This document shows positions 1 to 11,185 of a DNA stretch of 41,405 nucleotides, piece after piece. The stretch covers positions 717,895 through 759,299 of the forward strand of contig NW_014577101.1 of NCBI RefSeq assembly GCF_000485595.1. Reading direction: 5' to 3'. The translations under genes were made by a program, and so were the position numbers. This DNA is from Priapulus caudatus (taxonomy: Eukaryota; Priapulida; Priapulimorpha; Priapulimorphida; Priapulidae). Each line of letters begins with the position of its first letter. Within the stretch, counting starts at the first letter, position 1. The notes under the pieces were generated by a model. It was given only the letters and a program-made list of their open reading frames with translations, ran no database searches and was not told the DNA's origin.

Positions 1-13
1 TCTCTCTCTCTCA

Positions 14-68
<55 letters not shown>

Positions 69-174
69 TCTCTCTTCTCTCTCTCTCTCTCTTCTCTCTT
101 CTCTCTCTCTCTCTCTCTCTCTCTCCTCTCTTTCTCGCTCTCTCGCTTTCTCTCTCTCTCTTTCTCTCTCTCTC
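1..174. repeat. (CT)n microsatellite, imperfect
   Basis: Almost pure CT dinucleotides with occasional TTC, TCC and CGC interruptions; it runs off the left edge of the window. The opposite-strand Arg/Glu-rich reading frame is produced by the repeat and is not a gene. Confidence 0.95.
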
Positions 175-2264
175 CCCAACGGATTCTCTGGTGGGAGAGC
201 ACGCGTTCTATACGCGTCCTACCGAGCCCGTGCGCTCACCATTGATAATAATGCTGTCATGATCATGCGAGTCTCTCTGTGCATTTGGCAACACGCGTGC
301 TCGCATGGTTTTACAATATTTGCCGAAACCACCGTCAAGAGCGCGTCCGCGTACATTCGGTGGCGTTTGTCAATCGTCACCCGCTATAGGTATTCTTAGA
401 GGGTATTTGAGGGGCAACCTGAATACAGGTCAGCGGATTATTGATTGCCAGGCGCGCAACGCCGATTTTTTTTGCTTGCTTATGATGATGACGAAGCTAG
501 CAGTGATGCTGCGCTAGGAGTGACTAACGTCGCATGCGCGTCTCCCCCCGGTCCTCTTCCGCGAAGAATTGTCAGTGATCTTCTCTGCGCACGCACCTCT
601 GCCCCCACTCCTCTTCCAAGAACAAATTATTGCCGTAGTTCTGGACATTATTGCCGTTCTCGGCGCGGTAGAGTCGGAGGAGGAGGATGTCGACTGGCCA
701 GCCTATCGTCGCCGGTGTAGATGATATCAAGATTACATAATAGAGAAGTCTCTTATAGAAGTCTCTCTTAGAGAAGTCTCTACTATGTACTCTTGATGAT
801 ATGATGTTAATACTTCGCGTCTGGTTTGCCGTCGTCCGTGATCAGATGTGGGTAGGCTATTATTATTTTGCGTTCACTGTGGGTAGGATATCGCGCACCA
901 TGCTGGTCCTCTAACGCATCGCCATGACGGCTGTGCTAGACAACGGCTGATGGCACAGTACTACCAGCAAGTTCGCTGTTTTTATTTCTAAGCGCATGCT
1001 GGTCGTCACACTACAGTGTTCGAGCGATTTGCTTGCACAAATACACGCCTATATCCTACAACCGGAAAGACCGAGACATATTATCAGTTGTGAATAATTA
1101 GCAGACAGGAATTCTATCACGACGCGGGAACGGCAACCGCCAACTTATAAGGCAGACCATCGCAACCATTGTTAAGGTGTTGTCTTGCGAGTTAGTCAAG
1201 TCAGTAGCAGTAAGATCAACTGCTCGGCCAACCCACATGCGCGCACTCGTGCACGCGCGCACACATGCACGCATGCGTGCAATCACGCACACTGTCATGT
1301 AGTGTGAGTGTCGAAGAGGGCAGACTTGATCCTCCTACCAATGCGTTTGATGAGTGCAGTCAGTCATCGCAAGTTAGCGGACGTAGTCCCAGTCTAGGCG
1401 TCTCGTCGGGAAACTGGTTGGCCCATCATTTTCCTCCTTCCTCCCCGTCCACGTTGAAGCGTACGCCAGCGACGGATCGTCGCGACTCTCATATTACGGC
1501 TACAGTGTGCCGCAGCGTTGCGCGCGGTGAATTGCTGGCTACACAGGTAGCGAACCTTTGTGATCACAAATGTGCTCCTGTGTTTGCGCCGGCTTAACAC
1601 TTTTCGCTCGCCGATTCGCACCATTGTCCAGCGAGTGACCGGCGAGTAGGACATTCGGCCGCTGTCATTCAGCCGGGAGATGAATGGCCCCCGCTACGAC
1701 TCGCCTCTCTCGTCTGGCGCCCGGTTAAGGCTTAGCCGCCGCCTCCTCCTCCTCCTCCCCCTTCCTTGCAGTAACTCAGTGCTGGCAATGGGCGATGCGG
1801 CACCAGGCATCTACGGTGGATCAATCACGTGGAAGCAAATTACAGGGACTGTCGCAGACGCGCGCTGTGTGCGCGGCGGCAGCGGGCTTTAGGCGCTGCT
1901 GGTCCACGCATGCCGGTGGGCTGAAATCTTCTCAGGTCGTATTATTCAAATTACGTCCACCTCCCCCCTGGTCGACCGCGCTTGCGTGCGTGCATTCGTG
2001 CGCGGACGTACATGTATAGTATAGCCAGCTGAGCGTGCTTAGCGTGGACGGGATGTAGGCCAGACACTGCCGCAGCGCTAGCAGTGGCGACCAGCGGAGG
2101 CCGGTAGGGGCGCGCTGTTGCCGTCGATGGATGCCTCGGATCATCATTACTCTCCGCTTGTTGCTGCCAGCGACGATGGCAGAGAAGGCACGTCGTTTTC
2201 CCCGCATAAATTTCCATGCTCGCCGTAGGGCGTGCTCTTGTGTCTTTATACATTACACGCAGTG
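175..2264. other. Gene-free stretch, nothing recognised
   Basis: No reading frame here resembles a known protein, and none has convincing splice sites around it. Small local features: short repeats of TAGAGAAGTCTCT-like sequence at about 740-785, and an alternating purine-pyrimidine run rich in CGCA/TGCA at about 1235-1290. Open frames at 1265-1597 and 1680-1892 show no domain, motif or compositional sign of selection. Confidence 0.6.
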
Positions 2265-2880
2265 GATGGGGGGAGGTAGTACACGCAGGGGGGTGGGGGC
2301 ATGCTCGTTACACGAGAGGCGGAGGGGTGCGTCTATTACATGCAGAGGGGGAGGGGTGTCCGCAGTGCACGTAGAGGCGGTGGGGTGTGCTTATTACATG
2401 CAGAGGGGGAGGGGTGTCCGCAGTACACGTAGAAGTGGAGGGGTGTCCGCATTTCACGCTGAGGCGGAGGGGTGTGCCTATTACATGCAGAGGGGGAGGA
2501 GTGTCCGCAGTACACGTAGAGGCGGTGGGGTGTGCTTATTACATGCAGAGGGGTGGTGTCCGCAGTACACGTAGAAGGGGAGGGGTGTCCGCATTTCACG
2601 CAGAGGCGGAGGGGTGTGCTTATTACATGCAGAGGGGGAGGGGCGTCCGCATTACACGCGGAGGCGGAGGGGTGTGCCTATTACATGCAGAGGGGTAGGG
2701 ATGTCCACAGTACACGCAGAGGGGGAGGGGTGTCCGCAGTAAACTTAGAAGGGGAGGGGCGTCCGCATTTCACGTAGTAGGGGATAGGTGTCCGCAGTAC
2801 ACGCAGTGGGTGGGGGCGTCCGCATTTCACGTAGTGGGGGAGGGCTGTCCGCAGTATACGCAGAGGGGGAGGGGAGGTGT
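2265..2880. repeat. 29-bp G-rich minisatellite, about 20 copies
   Basis: Degenerate tandem array of a 29-bp unit of the form TACACGTAGAnGnGGAGGGG followed by TGTCCGCA or TGTGCTTAT. Because 29 is not a multiple of 3, translation cycles with an 87-bp period, giving Gly/His/Cys-rich frames on both strands (for example 2131-2574 and 2387-2698) that are artefacts. Each unit carries GGGGGAGGGG-like runs on the + strand, so the array has strong G-quadruplex potential. Neighbouring units alternate between 'TTACATGCAGAG', 'GTACACGTAGA' and 'TTTCACGCAGAG' variants, which suggests expansion in blocks. Confidence 0.9.
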
Positions 2881-2951
2881 TATTGAGCGCGTCTCCGGCA
2901 GTTCTGCTTGCGTAGTGTCGAGGATCGGGTAGTCATTGTAGTGTGTGCAGT

Positions 2952-2954
<3 letters not shown>

Positions 2955-3030
<76 letters not shown>
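2955..3030. repeat. (TC)38 perfect microsatellite
   Basis: Uninterrupted TC dinucleotides over 76 bases, followed by a few CT-rich imperfect copies to about 3075. Ser/Leu-repeat frames on + and Arg/Glu frames on - are products of the repeat. Confidence 0.95.
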
Positions 3031-3032
<2 letters not shown>

Positions 3033-3080
3033 GTTCTCCCCCGTTCTCCCTTTCGCTCTCTCCCACTCTCTCTCTTAACT

Positions 3081-3232
3081 GTGTGTGCGTGCGTGCGTGT
3101 GTGTGCTGGTGCGGGTGCGTGTGTGCGTACGCAAGTGTGTTGTGTGCGTGTGCGTGTGTGTGTGCTGTGTGCATACGTGCGCGTGTGTATGTATGCGTGC
3201 GTACGTGTTTGTATGCGAGCGTGCGTGTCTGT
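3081..3232. repeat. Degenerate TG/TGCG tract
   Basis: GTGTGCGTGCG-type sequence with TAC and TAT interruptions. The Cys/Val/Arg-rich open frames across it are low-complexity artefacts. Confidence 0.85.
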
Positions 3233-4839
3233 ATGAATCAATGTGGTGCATCCCTGCTGTTGTTGCGTATTCAGTAATTTATACAGAAAGGCGATGTGGT
3301 GCTGCGTGATTACATTTTTCTGAGGTCGAGAATCCGCGCACATGATCATTACTGCACCCTGTGTCTGCGTGACACAATCTCATGTAAACTCGGTTCGGAA
3401 ACTTCTCCACTATAGGACCGATAAGAGCATGGACGATTTATGAACATGTTTCGATATGGGCGTGGATGGAGGGGGAGCGAATGACTGCATTTATTTTACG
3501 AACGTATGAATGAATGTAGAGACTCAAGTAAAAACACGTGACATAACGTTTCATGTCTGCGTTTGCATGACACACTAAAAAAGATAACTTGAATGATCGT
3601 GATATATATTTGAGTGCATCCGTTATTACTATAATACTACATGGGGGCAAATGAGAGGCATTATGAAACGGTGAGCAGAGAAGAGGATATGAAGACGTGA
3701 TTATTGGTTTCCATGGTAATTTTTCTTAATTCTTCATTAATCATCCGCCAGTGCTTCTTGCTTGGTTTAGTTCCGTTTGCTTGTTGTATTCGGTATAGCA
3801 TCTCGACCAGCTAACTCATATACAATGTATAATAATGAAATGATGTATGAATCAATTGTTTGGTGCTATTGTCTCGCATCTACGCAGTACGGCTGCTATT
3901 CCGCATAAGGATCGCCTACATCCATAAACAATAGGATGAGGAGGAAGCCCGAACAATGGACGTTTGCACAAAGATGAAGTAAAAATAAGTGCACGGTAAC
4001 TCATAGATGAGCTGTTCTTTTCTCATTTACATCGACAGCAGATTTCACACGTACGACGTGCCTCGCGATGTACAGTTGCTGCGTATATCCTTTGTTCCAC
4101 GCATTGCGGAATCGACTTCTCGCATTAATGTAATGGCTGTGCATAATCCGCCCATTTCGCGCATTTTACACATGCGCTACTGCCAAACGTAAACGTAAGT
4201 TGGTTGCACGAGAATCCTACGCTTCGTCGTTCACGACCGGAATCGTCTGCGTAGCTCCGTACCGACGGACAGCGCTCCCGGTGACTCATTACGGAATAAT
4301 CAGCGCCTGCCCACTCCTCCTCTCTAATTCGTGACGGCTCCGGAATATACCGCTGACATCGGCTGCCATCTTCACGCATGGGTGGCGGTCGTGGGCACAG
4401 GGAGGGGAAATGGGGGGGGGACTCGCGTGATGCGCGCATGCGCAGCGGCAGGTACGTTAGTGCGTGCATAGTGTGGGCTGACCATGTATGTACACGTGGG
4501 CCCGTTGTCCGTCGTGTTTTGCAGGCAATGCGCGTAGGCAGCAGTGTCAGTGCCTCCGACAGGATATTGCCGATGGGCGCGTATGTCTGAGGGGTAGGGG
4601 TGGGGTAGGGGTGACTATGTTCGGTTATCCGTGGTAAACCATTCAATCGGGGATGCAGGTGGTTTCCTTGGTTTCATCGGGTAAAGGAATGAAATACGCC
4701 AAAAATATGAAGTGATCGAGTATTTATCACAGATTGTCTTCATGATATAAAACTATAACTGAAGTTTGTCGAGTAAAATATACGAGTGTGTTCATACTTG
4801 CACGCATGATTATAGTATAGAATCGGTTGAAATACTGCG
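3233..4839. other. Gene-free stretch, nothing recognised
   Basis: Contains a 173-codon open frame on the - strand (4125-4646) and shorter frames, none of which I recognise. The - strand frame is Pro/Arg-rich with no domain, and no splice context stands out. A G-quadruplex motif inside this stretch is listed separately. Confidence 0.55.
4591..4611 (+). other. Putative G-quadruplex motif
   Basis: Four runs of four G separated by TA, T and TA within 21 bases. This fits the standard four-tract, short-loop G-quadruplex pattern, and the order of bases is mirror-symmetric. No promoter or gene can be assigned next to it. Confidence 0.75.
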
Positions 4840-4997
4840 TATACATTGCTAAACAGGCGATATAGCTCATATACATTACTAGACAAGTTAAATATCACTT
4901 ATACATTACTATACAAGGGAGATATCACTTATACATTGATCGGCAGATGAGATATCATTACTAGGCAAGTGAGATATCGCATATGCACTGCTAGGCA
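4840..4997. repeat. 30-bp degenerate tandem repeat, about 5 copies
   Basis: Units begin TATACATTACTA and end in ATATCACT. The two central copies (about 4870-4930) are full 30-bp units and the last two are shortened. AT-rich and not coding. Confidence 0.75.
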
Positions 4998-5227
4998 GCA
5001 CTTTCTCTTAGAGTATCATCCGTGTAAACGTATATCTGATAATAAGATCGTGACAGACCTGAAAATGTAACCATCGGTAAGGAAATAGTAGGTATAGACG
5101 TATAAGTCGTGGTGTGACCGTATAAGAGGTACACGTACACATTGGTAAACGACAATGGCAGGTATAAACGTACAGCTAGCTCATAATGAGACAAGAACAG
5201 ATGCGCACGTGCGCAAGGCATGAAGCC

Positions 5228-5322
5228 ACCACGACCTGCGGCAGTAGTATAGCAGCAGCAGGAGCAGGAGCAGAAGTAGTAGCTGCAGCAGTAACAGTAG
5301 TAGTAGCCGCAGCAGCAGCAAC

Positions 5323-5391
<69 letters not shown>

Positions 5392-5521
5392 CATAATAAT
5401 AGTAGTGGTGGCGGTGGCGGCAGCAGCAGTGGCAGCACAATAGCAGCAACAGTGACCGCAACAGCGACAGCATCAGCAGCATCAGCAGCAGCGACAGCAT
5501 CAGCAGCGACAGCGACAACAT

Positions 5522-5601
<80 letters not shown>

Positions 5602-5663
5602 GTAGCAGAAGCATTAGCAGCAGTAGCAGAAGCAGAAGCAGAAGCAGTAGCAGCATACGTGGG
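5228..5663. repeat. Compound trinucleotide repeat (AGT)n / (AGC)n
   Basis: A pure AGT block at about 5323-5390 (more than 20 copies), then mixed AGC, GAC and ATC triplets, then nearly pure CAG/AGC at about 5560-5600. The lack of stop codons produces poly-Val, poly-Ala, poly-Thr, poly-Tyr and poly-Leu frames on both strands (for example 4991-5656 on -, 5186-5443 and 5452-5673 on +). None has unique flanking protein sequence, so I read this as non-coding. Confidence 0.9.
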
Positions 5664-5804
5664 TGCGGTATAGCGCTCGCTGACTGGCTGCGCTTGCTCG
5701 TGGCTGCCTGCCTACACGGAGAATGAGTAATTGGGAGCGGAGTGTACGGCGCAGGCTTCGGTGCGCTGCGCAGTGGTAATTTACCTAACCAGGCTGCGCA
5801 GTAG

Positions 5805-6100
5805 TAGGGGCTGCTGCTGCTGCTGCCTGCCTGCTACAGTGTGCCATTCTCAGCCCTATAGATACTGGTCGCTCGATCGCCCCCTTGCGTGCGGGCATGC
5901 GTGCGCAGCTACCGCCTACCTGCCTTGCCGCCTGCTTGTCTGGCTTGCTGCCTGCTTGCCTACCTGCCTACGTGCGTGCTTGTGTGCGTTTGTTCCTGCC
6001 TGCGTGCATGCGTACATGGCTGTTTCCCCCCTGTTTGCGTGTCTTCCTGCGTGTCCTCCTGCTCTTCTTGCCTGTCTGTCTGCCTGCCTGCGCGCCTGCC
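5805..6100. repeat. Degenerate TGCC/TGCG tetranucleotide-rich tract
   Basis: Begins with a short CTG run and continues as CCTGCCTGCTTG-type sequence with frequent TGCG units. Cys/Leu/Ala-rich open frames (5731-6152) follow from the four-base periodicity and are not supported as genes. Confidence 0.7.
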
Positions 6101-6199
6101 ATGCACATCTCCGTGTTCGATTCACCAGTATTTGCTGCTGATCGTGAAGTAGAAAAACGACATATAGGGAGCCTGTGCACAGTTCCTCTGCATATTTGG

Positions 6200-6362
6200 C
6201 AACAGCAATAGCAGTAGCAGCAGTGGCACCAGCAGTAGCAGTAGTAGTTATAGTAGAAATAGCAGCAACAGTAGCGGTAGCAGCAGCAGCAGGAGCAGCA
6301 GCAGCAGCAGCAGCAGCACCACCAGCAGTAGCAGCAGCAGCAGCAACAACAACAACTGCAGC
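6200..6362. repeat. AGC/AGT/ACA trinucleotide tract
   Basis: Second trinucleotide array, same triplets as the one at 5.2-5.7 kb, with CAG and CAA runs. Poly-Ala/Val (+) and poly-Leu (-) frames cross it. The + frame continues 90 codons past the tract (to 6639) without recognisable protein sequence. Confidence 0.85.
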
Positions 6363-7053
6363 AACATTCGCCTTGGGAAAATATGGGAGCAGTCTGTTGA
6401 GACCAGAAAGAAATCGATGTATTGTGTATGCGGGTGGGGAGGGAGAGCTGGTGTGCACGCGCATGCGCACATCTGCGCGTCTGCCTTCTATCTCGTGCCG
6501 TAAAGGTGGTGCGAATCCGGCGTCGCGTTTATTTAAAAAAAAAGAGAAGGACACCGTAAGTAATGAGCGCGAACGTAAAAAAATGAAGAACGTTAGTGAA
6601 AAGCCAGTTGAACGACGAGAGGCTTTGCTGGATAGATGATTTCTGTCACACGTGTTTCTCATCAGCTAAGTTATGTATTTTAGTGCCTAGTGCATCCCTT
6701 TGCATAGTCAGTTCAACGACCAAGAAAGCTCTTTCCAAGCATTTTGTATCAATCCGATGTAAATTCCCACACGAAGAAAAGTGACAGAATATTCAATTCC
6801 GTAGTCACTGTACCGAAATATAAGCGTAATAGACTATTAGCCACGGTTCTTCTATCCAACATTTGGATTTAGAACCACGCCTCAAAATGCAACTTTTCTG
6901 TTATCCCCCGCCGCGCAAATGTCCGCCACAACTGCTCCTGCGGTCTTGAAATGATTAATTTATCCACCCACGTGCAAGTCCATCTCAATCAAACGTCTTA
7001 AGTTCTGATCTTATATTTTATGTGTCTACAACACCTGTCCCCCCACCCACCTC
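6363..7053. other. Gene-free stretch
   Basis: Nothing recognised on either strand; short A-rich runs near 6535-6585. Confidence 0.55.
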
Positions 7054-7514
7054 TATCTTGTTCATCAGGGTGGGCATATGTTTCCATGAACCAAAGTATC
7101 ATCGTGACGTCAGTGTACGTCAGTGTACGTCAGTGTGACGTCAGTGGCTATCTATACACCATAGATAGTATATAAGATAGCCGAGTCGGTTTATAGTTAG
7201 TGTTAGGGTTGGGGTTGGGGTTAGGTTTTTTGCATCATTCTTTGATATACAGAAAGTCTGATGCGGAAGTTGATATGCGTAGTATGGAATATGTGTAGGG
7301 TTAAGGTTAGGGTTTTTGCATCATTCTTTGATATACGGAAAGTCTGATGCGGAAGTTGATATGCGTAGTATGGAATATGACCATGCGCAACCACCAGCAC
7401 CGTCAGCAGACTGTATGCATTCAACTTCAGAGATAGCCGAGTTCGTGCGTGACGTCAGTGTACGTCACGATAATACATTGGTTCATGGAAACATATGCCT
7501 ATCTTGTTGATCAG
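7054..7514. mobile_element. Foldback/MITE-like element with telomere-like interior
   Basis: Terminal inverted repeats of 38 bp at 7073-7110 and 7462-7499 (starting GGCATATGTTTCCATGAACC) match with two mismatches. Outside them lies a 15-bp direct repeat, TATCTTGTTCATCAG at 7054-7068 and TATCTTGTTGATCAG at 7500-7514, which fits a target-site duplication (the left copy is separated from the arm by four bases). The arms continue into TGACGTCAGTG copies. The interior has a tandem duplication and TTAGGG-like repeats. No transposase frame is present, so a non-autonomous element is the simplest reading. The superfamily is not identified; a 15-bp duplication is long for common DNA transposons, so it could also reflect a recombination event. 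Confidence 0.65.
7200..7379. repeat. Interstitial telomere-like repeats and 86-bp tandem duplication
   Basis: TTAGGG/TTGGGG-type repeats occur at 7200-7225 and 7296-7312. Each is followed by the same 67-bp sequence (7227-7293 and 7313-7379, one clear mismatch), giving a direct duplication with an 86-bp offset. Lies between the inverted repeats of the 7054-7514 element. The 67-residue - strand frame is simply this duplication translated twice. Confidence 0.85.
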
Positions 7515-7606
7515 ACCTTAATGCACGTACAGCTTGATGAGATGACTAGGGAGTAAATCCGTGCGTTCGCACAAAGCCCATGCGATTCTGTTATATTCGT
7601 GCAGTT

Positions 7607-7688
7607 GAGAGAGAGAGTGAGAGAGAAAGAGAGAGAGAGAGTGAGCGCGCGAGAGGGAGAGACAGAGAGACAGAGAGAGAGAGAGATA
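7607..7688. repeat. (GA)n microsatellite, imperfect
   Basis: GAGAGA with GTGA, GCGC and GACA interruptions. Arg/Glu and Ser/Leu frames are artefacts. Confidence 0.9.
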
Positions 7689-7930
7689 ACACGCGTTGGA
7701 CAGCGTCACATTCGAATTTGTTTAAAAAAACTTGTCAAACCAGATGCTGGGGTCTGGAATCTCGTGTAAAGATGCGAGATACGCATACACGTGCAGGCAT
7801 CTGTTCTTGGTGTGTGACGATTTTTTCTCCGAGCGTCAATGCCTTGTTAGAATGGTCCTGGTATGGGTGGGGAAATAAGTGTGTGCCGTGCATGCGCAAG
7901 CATAACAGTGCAAATGTACACATGCGCACC

Positions 7931-7933
<3 letters not shown>

Positions 7934-8026
<93 letters not shown>

Positions 8027-8260
8027 TACGTGCGTACGTGTGTGCAAGAGAGTGGACTGCCCAGCGAGCAGTAGGGCGGGCCTGTGAGCGAAGGAGGACG
8101 TGTGGGTGGGAGTGCGTGCGTGCGTTTGTGTGCGCGCGTGCGTGCGTGCGTGTGTGCGCGTGCGTGTGTGCGCGTATGTATCTATGCCCAATAACGTCAG
8201 CGGGCAAACGCGTGCGTGTGTGCGCGCGCATGTGTGCGCATATGTGTGCGCGTGTATTGT
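7934..8260. repeat. (GT)n-(GCGT)n compound tract
   Basis: A pure GT block of about 54 bp passes into uninterrupted GCGT to about 8030. After a short non-repetitive segment (8045-8110), degenerate GTGCG sequence continues to about 8260. The alternating purine-pyrimidine composition has Z-DNA potential. All Cys/Val and His/Thr frames over this interval are artefacts. Confidence 0.9.
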
Positions 8261-9143
8261 GTATCAGTCCTATGTCGATGAAATCTTTGGTGCTTTGGCT
8301 TGATGCACATTTGAGCACTTGTACCCTGCCACGCCAGCGCGCTGCCGCCCATGCGCAACCTTTGATTATACGCGACGTCGACATCCCCGTCGGATCAGGG
8401 TACCCGTATTTATCTCTGGCCAAGGCTGGCTGACACACATGGAGGGTTTGTGGAACTGGTTTGGATTTCTAAGCTGTCTGGGGAACGCGTTTATGGCGGA
8501 GGCCTTCACACTTTGTTTAGGAATTCTGCAGTAGGACCATGTAAATTCATGGCTGTGTTTGCAGTGCTACTGCTGCCTGCGAGCTGTCGAATTGCAGCCT
8601 TGCCGGCGAACGGTGGCTGGCCTTTCAAGCTGGTATTTCACACGCGAGAATCTCGCTATATGTGCTACCCCATGCGTTTTCATTGACGAAACTGTTCTGC
8701 ATTGCTGGACCGGTGATGACACACGCGCGCCACTCTCATCAGTGATCGCTGACGATGCTTCGCTTGACCAGAATGCGCTTTGTCTTGTGTGCCCCGCTTT
8801 CTTCCTCTTGTATTGTGAGGCGCTCCTTTCTTCCTCCAGACGCAGGCGATTGCAAAACCTGCTCTCCTTCTCTCCGTCGGATCTCTTTTTAAGATCGGTC
8901 TTGGACAAGACTTGGGGGGGGGGTAGGGATTGCCGGTGCGACACTGGCAGCTGTCGCTGGTACGCAGCCCACAGTCTCAGACGCAGCTTGTTGTCTCCCC
9001 CTCCACCACACACCATCCTGCTTAATTCGAATGATCTAGGAAATCTGGCCAAACCGGAGAGGGAGCGGGTACGTGTTTGGGCGATGAATTGAGGGAGAAT
9101 GTCGTGGTAGAGAAAGGAGGAAACTGAAACGGAAGGATGTTGT

Positions 9144-9146
<3 letters not shown>
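8261..9146. other. Gene-free stretch with two overlapping unrecognised ORFs
   Basis: A 177-codon + frame (8559-9092) and a 193-codon - frame (8567-9148) cover the same DNA. I recognise neither. No domain, signal sequence or credible splice structure is visible, and overlapping frames of this length can arise where stop codons happen to be sparse. Non-repetitive and moderately GC-rich. Confidence 0.45.
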
Positions 9147-9190
<44 letters not shown>

Positions 9191-9211
9191 TATATATATA
9201 TTATATATATA

Positions 9212-9251
<40 letters not shown>

Positions 9252-9272
9252 CATATATATATATATATATAT
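9147..9272. repeat. (AT)n tract with periodic phase slips
   Basis: Alternating AT broken by ATTA or TAATAT slips roughly every 20-30 bases. Highly self-complementary and likely able to extrude hairpins. The Ile/Tyr frame on - is an artefact. Confidence 0.95.
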
Positions 9273-10744
9273 TCAGGGGATGGTACGTAAGAGAAAACGG
9301 AGGTGACAGCATGCACCAAGTGAGAAGGAAGGTAAAGGAGGGGGAGGGAATGGATGGACTTGTATTTTGATATATATTTAAAGAAGGTGGATGATGTTCT
9401 TATATTCTAATATTTGTATAAATTATGTTGCCACAGTTCTTAGTGAACAAATCTGCACGGTAACATGCGGAATTTTCTCAATCATCTACATTGGCGGTTA
9501 CTCATATACCAACGTGTTACAGTGGTCGTTTCCCTACAGCGCCTGTAGTGGTGCCTAGCATATATGAAGTGTGCTCTGCATATGTGTACACATGAAATGA
9601 AGTAAAATTGGATTTAATGTTTACTCGTGTTTCTTTGACTAATTAGCGAATGCTGTACGTGTAATGTATGCATATGAAACAATCGATAATTACGCTGGGC
9701 TTGTGGCGGCCGGGGGGGGGGTGGCTGGCTGCATGCGATAACCACGCTCGTCTTCTGGCAGGGGCCAAGTCCAATAGCAGTACTGGCACCGCGATGATGT
9801 ATTATAGGTATGTCCGATTGCAAGAGTATGCGCCAGGGATGCGTTGTTCATCGCGTAGTCTCATCGTCTATTCCCCATTTTGATATGTCATCACGTTTAT
9901 GGTAGTGTACTCGCCTGCTTAGTCATTCGAATGCTTAGTCACTCGCCATGCGTGCGTGCGTGCGTGCGTGCGCGCGTTCGCGAGCTGCTGTGCTGACGGT
10001 AATGTTGTCAGGTTGGCGGCACGAGCTGGGGATGCTGCTGCACAGGCGGTGTGCGCACCGTGTGCTGTCGCCAACCTGTGACCGAACAGGGAGAGGTGGT
10101 GGGTGGCTGCGGTAGAATTACTGATATCGTATCGACTGCGCGAGGGCGACGTGCACGCACGCCAGCGCGCACTGTAGAGAGAGACACGACAGAGGTTTCT
10201 TTCTGGCGAGGAGGAGGGGCGGTGGAGGAGAGGGAGGGGGCTTCCTCCTCCATCTGGGGCCAGAGGCTCATCAGAGCACGGCCGCTCTGAATCAGATATT
10301 GATTCCGGTCCACTGAGTCACGTGATCTCGTTTGGAACCTTGTGCTGTCCTAATGAAAATTGCAGACGACTAGCCGGAACGTTGGGACGGCGGGAACTGC
10401 GCAGTGGTGACACGAGGCTGTCCGCCAATAATTGCTTTTTGGTTTTTGCCGCGAAGTGCATTGGATTTTGTCATCTAAAATTTAAGCACACACGCGCAGG
10501 CGTGCACACGCTGTCGCGTGCGTGCGTTCGTAAGCATGTGACATCGTGTTGTGCGTATGCGTGCCGAGGCTGTAAAGCCAGTCAAGTTTCCAATTTTTTT
10601 CCGAGTCCGTTATCTTATTCTCTATGATTCATGAAAACAAAAGGTTAGTCGTAAAGGCATATGATGTATGGCGACAACCATGTCATCGTCACGCACCTCT
10701 GAAGTTGAAATTGCGCATGATATACAAGATGTCTATTCTCTCCG
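9273..10744. other. Gene-free stretch
   Basis: No gene recognised. Holds a short (TGCG)n run at about 9950-9975 and CpG-rich sequence from about 9990 to 10420, in which frames of 70-100 codons on both strands show no protein family. Confidence 0.5.
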
Positions 10745-10753
10745 TGTGTGTGC

Positions 10754-10800
<47 letters not shown>

Positions 10801-10802
10801 GG
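10745..10802. repeat. (GTGC)n microsatellite
   Basis: TGTGTGTGCGC followed by about 12 copies of the GTGC/TGCG unit. Alternating purine-pyrimidine and CpG-containing. Confidence 0.9.
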
Positions 10803-11095
10803 CGTGCAGTTAGGGGTGCTTAAATCGCGCGTGTTTCTTATCCAGATGGCGGTTTACTCATCTCCCCTCCCCCCATCTTCATCAGGTGTGCTGCAATTAG
10901 CTAACTTAATTTCATCAGCTACTCACGCACAGATCTCTGCTTCGTTGTTTTCCAAAGACAGAGACATGTGGGATTTACGATCCCTGAATTGCCTCTACAA
11001 TGAAATGATATTGTGGGTAGCTAAGCTACTTGTGAAGTAAGCTCCGCAGCTTTGACTTGCGAGTATATATCAATATGCAGATCGTATGTTGAGGT

Positions 11096-11147
11096 ACACG
11101 CACACGCACACGCACACACACATACATACACACACGCGCACGCACGT

Positions 11148-11183
<36 letters not shown>
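11096..11183. repeat. (CA)n / CACG microsatellite
   Basis: CACACG and CATACA units pass into pure CA (about 11151-11183). The 11184-11708 flank beyond it holds nothing recognised. Confidence 0.9.

Positions 11184-11185
<2 letters not shown>

Noticed and set aside
2131-2777. Several overlapping Gly/His/Cys-rich open frames
   Set aside because: They are translations of the 29-bp minisatellite, whose 87-bp three-unit period avoids stop codons.
4991-5673. Poly-Leu, poly-Ala, poly-Val and poly-Thr frames up to 221 codons
   Set aside because: Caused by trinucleotide repeats lacking stops in several frames; no unique protein sequence attached.
8559-9148. Overlapping 177-codon (+) and 193-codon (-) frames
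   Set aside because: Mutually overlapping and without domains, motifs or splice evidence; kept only as an unrecognised stretch.
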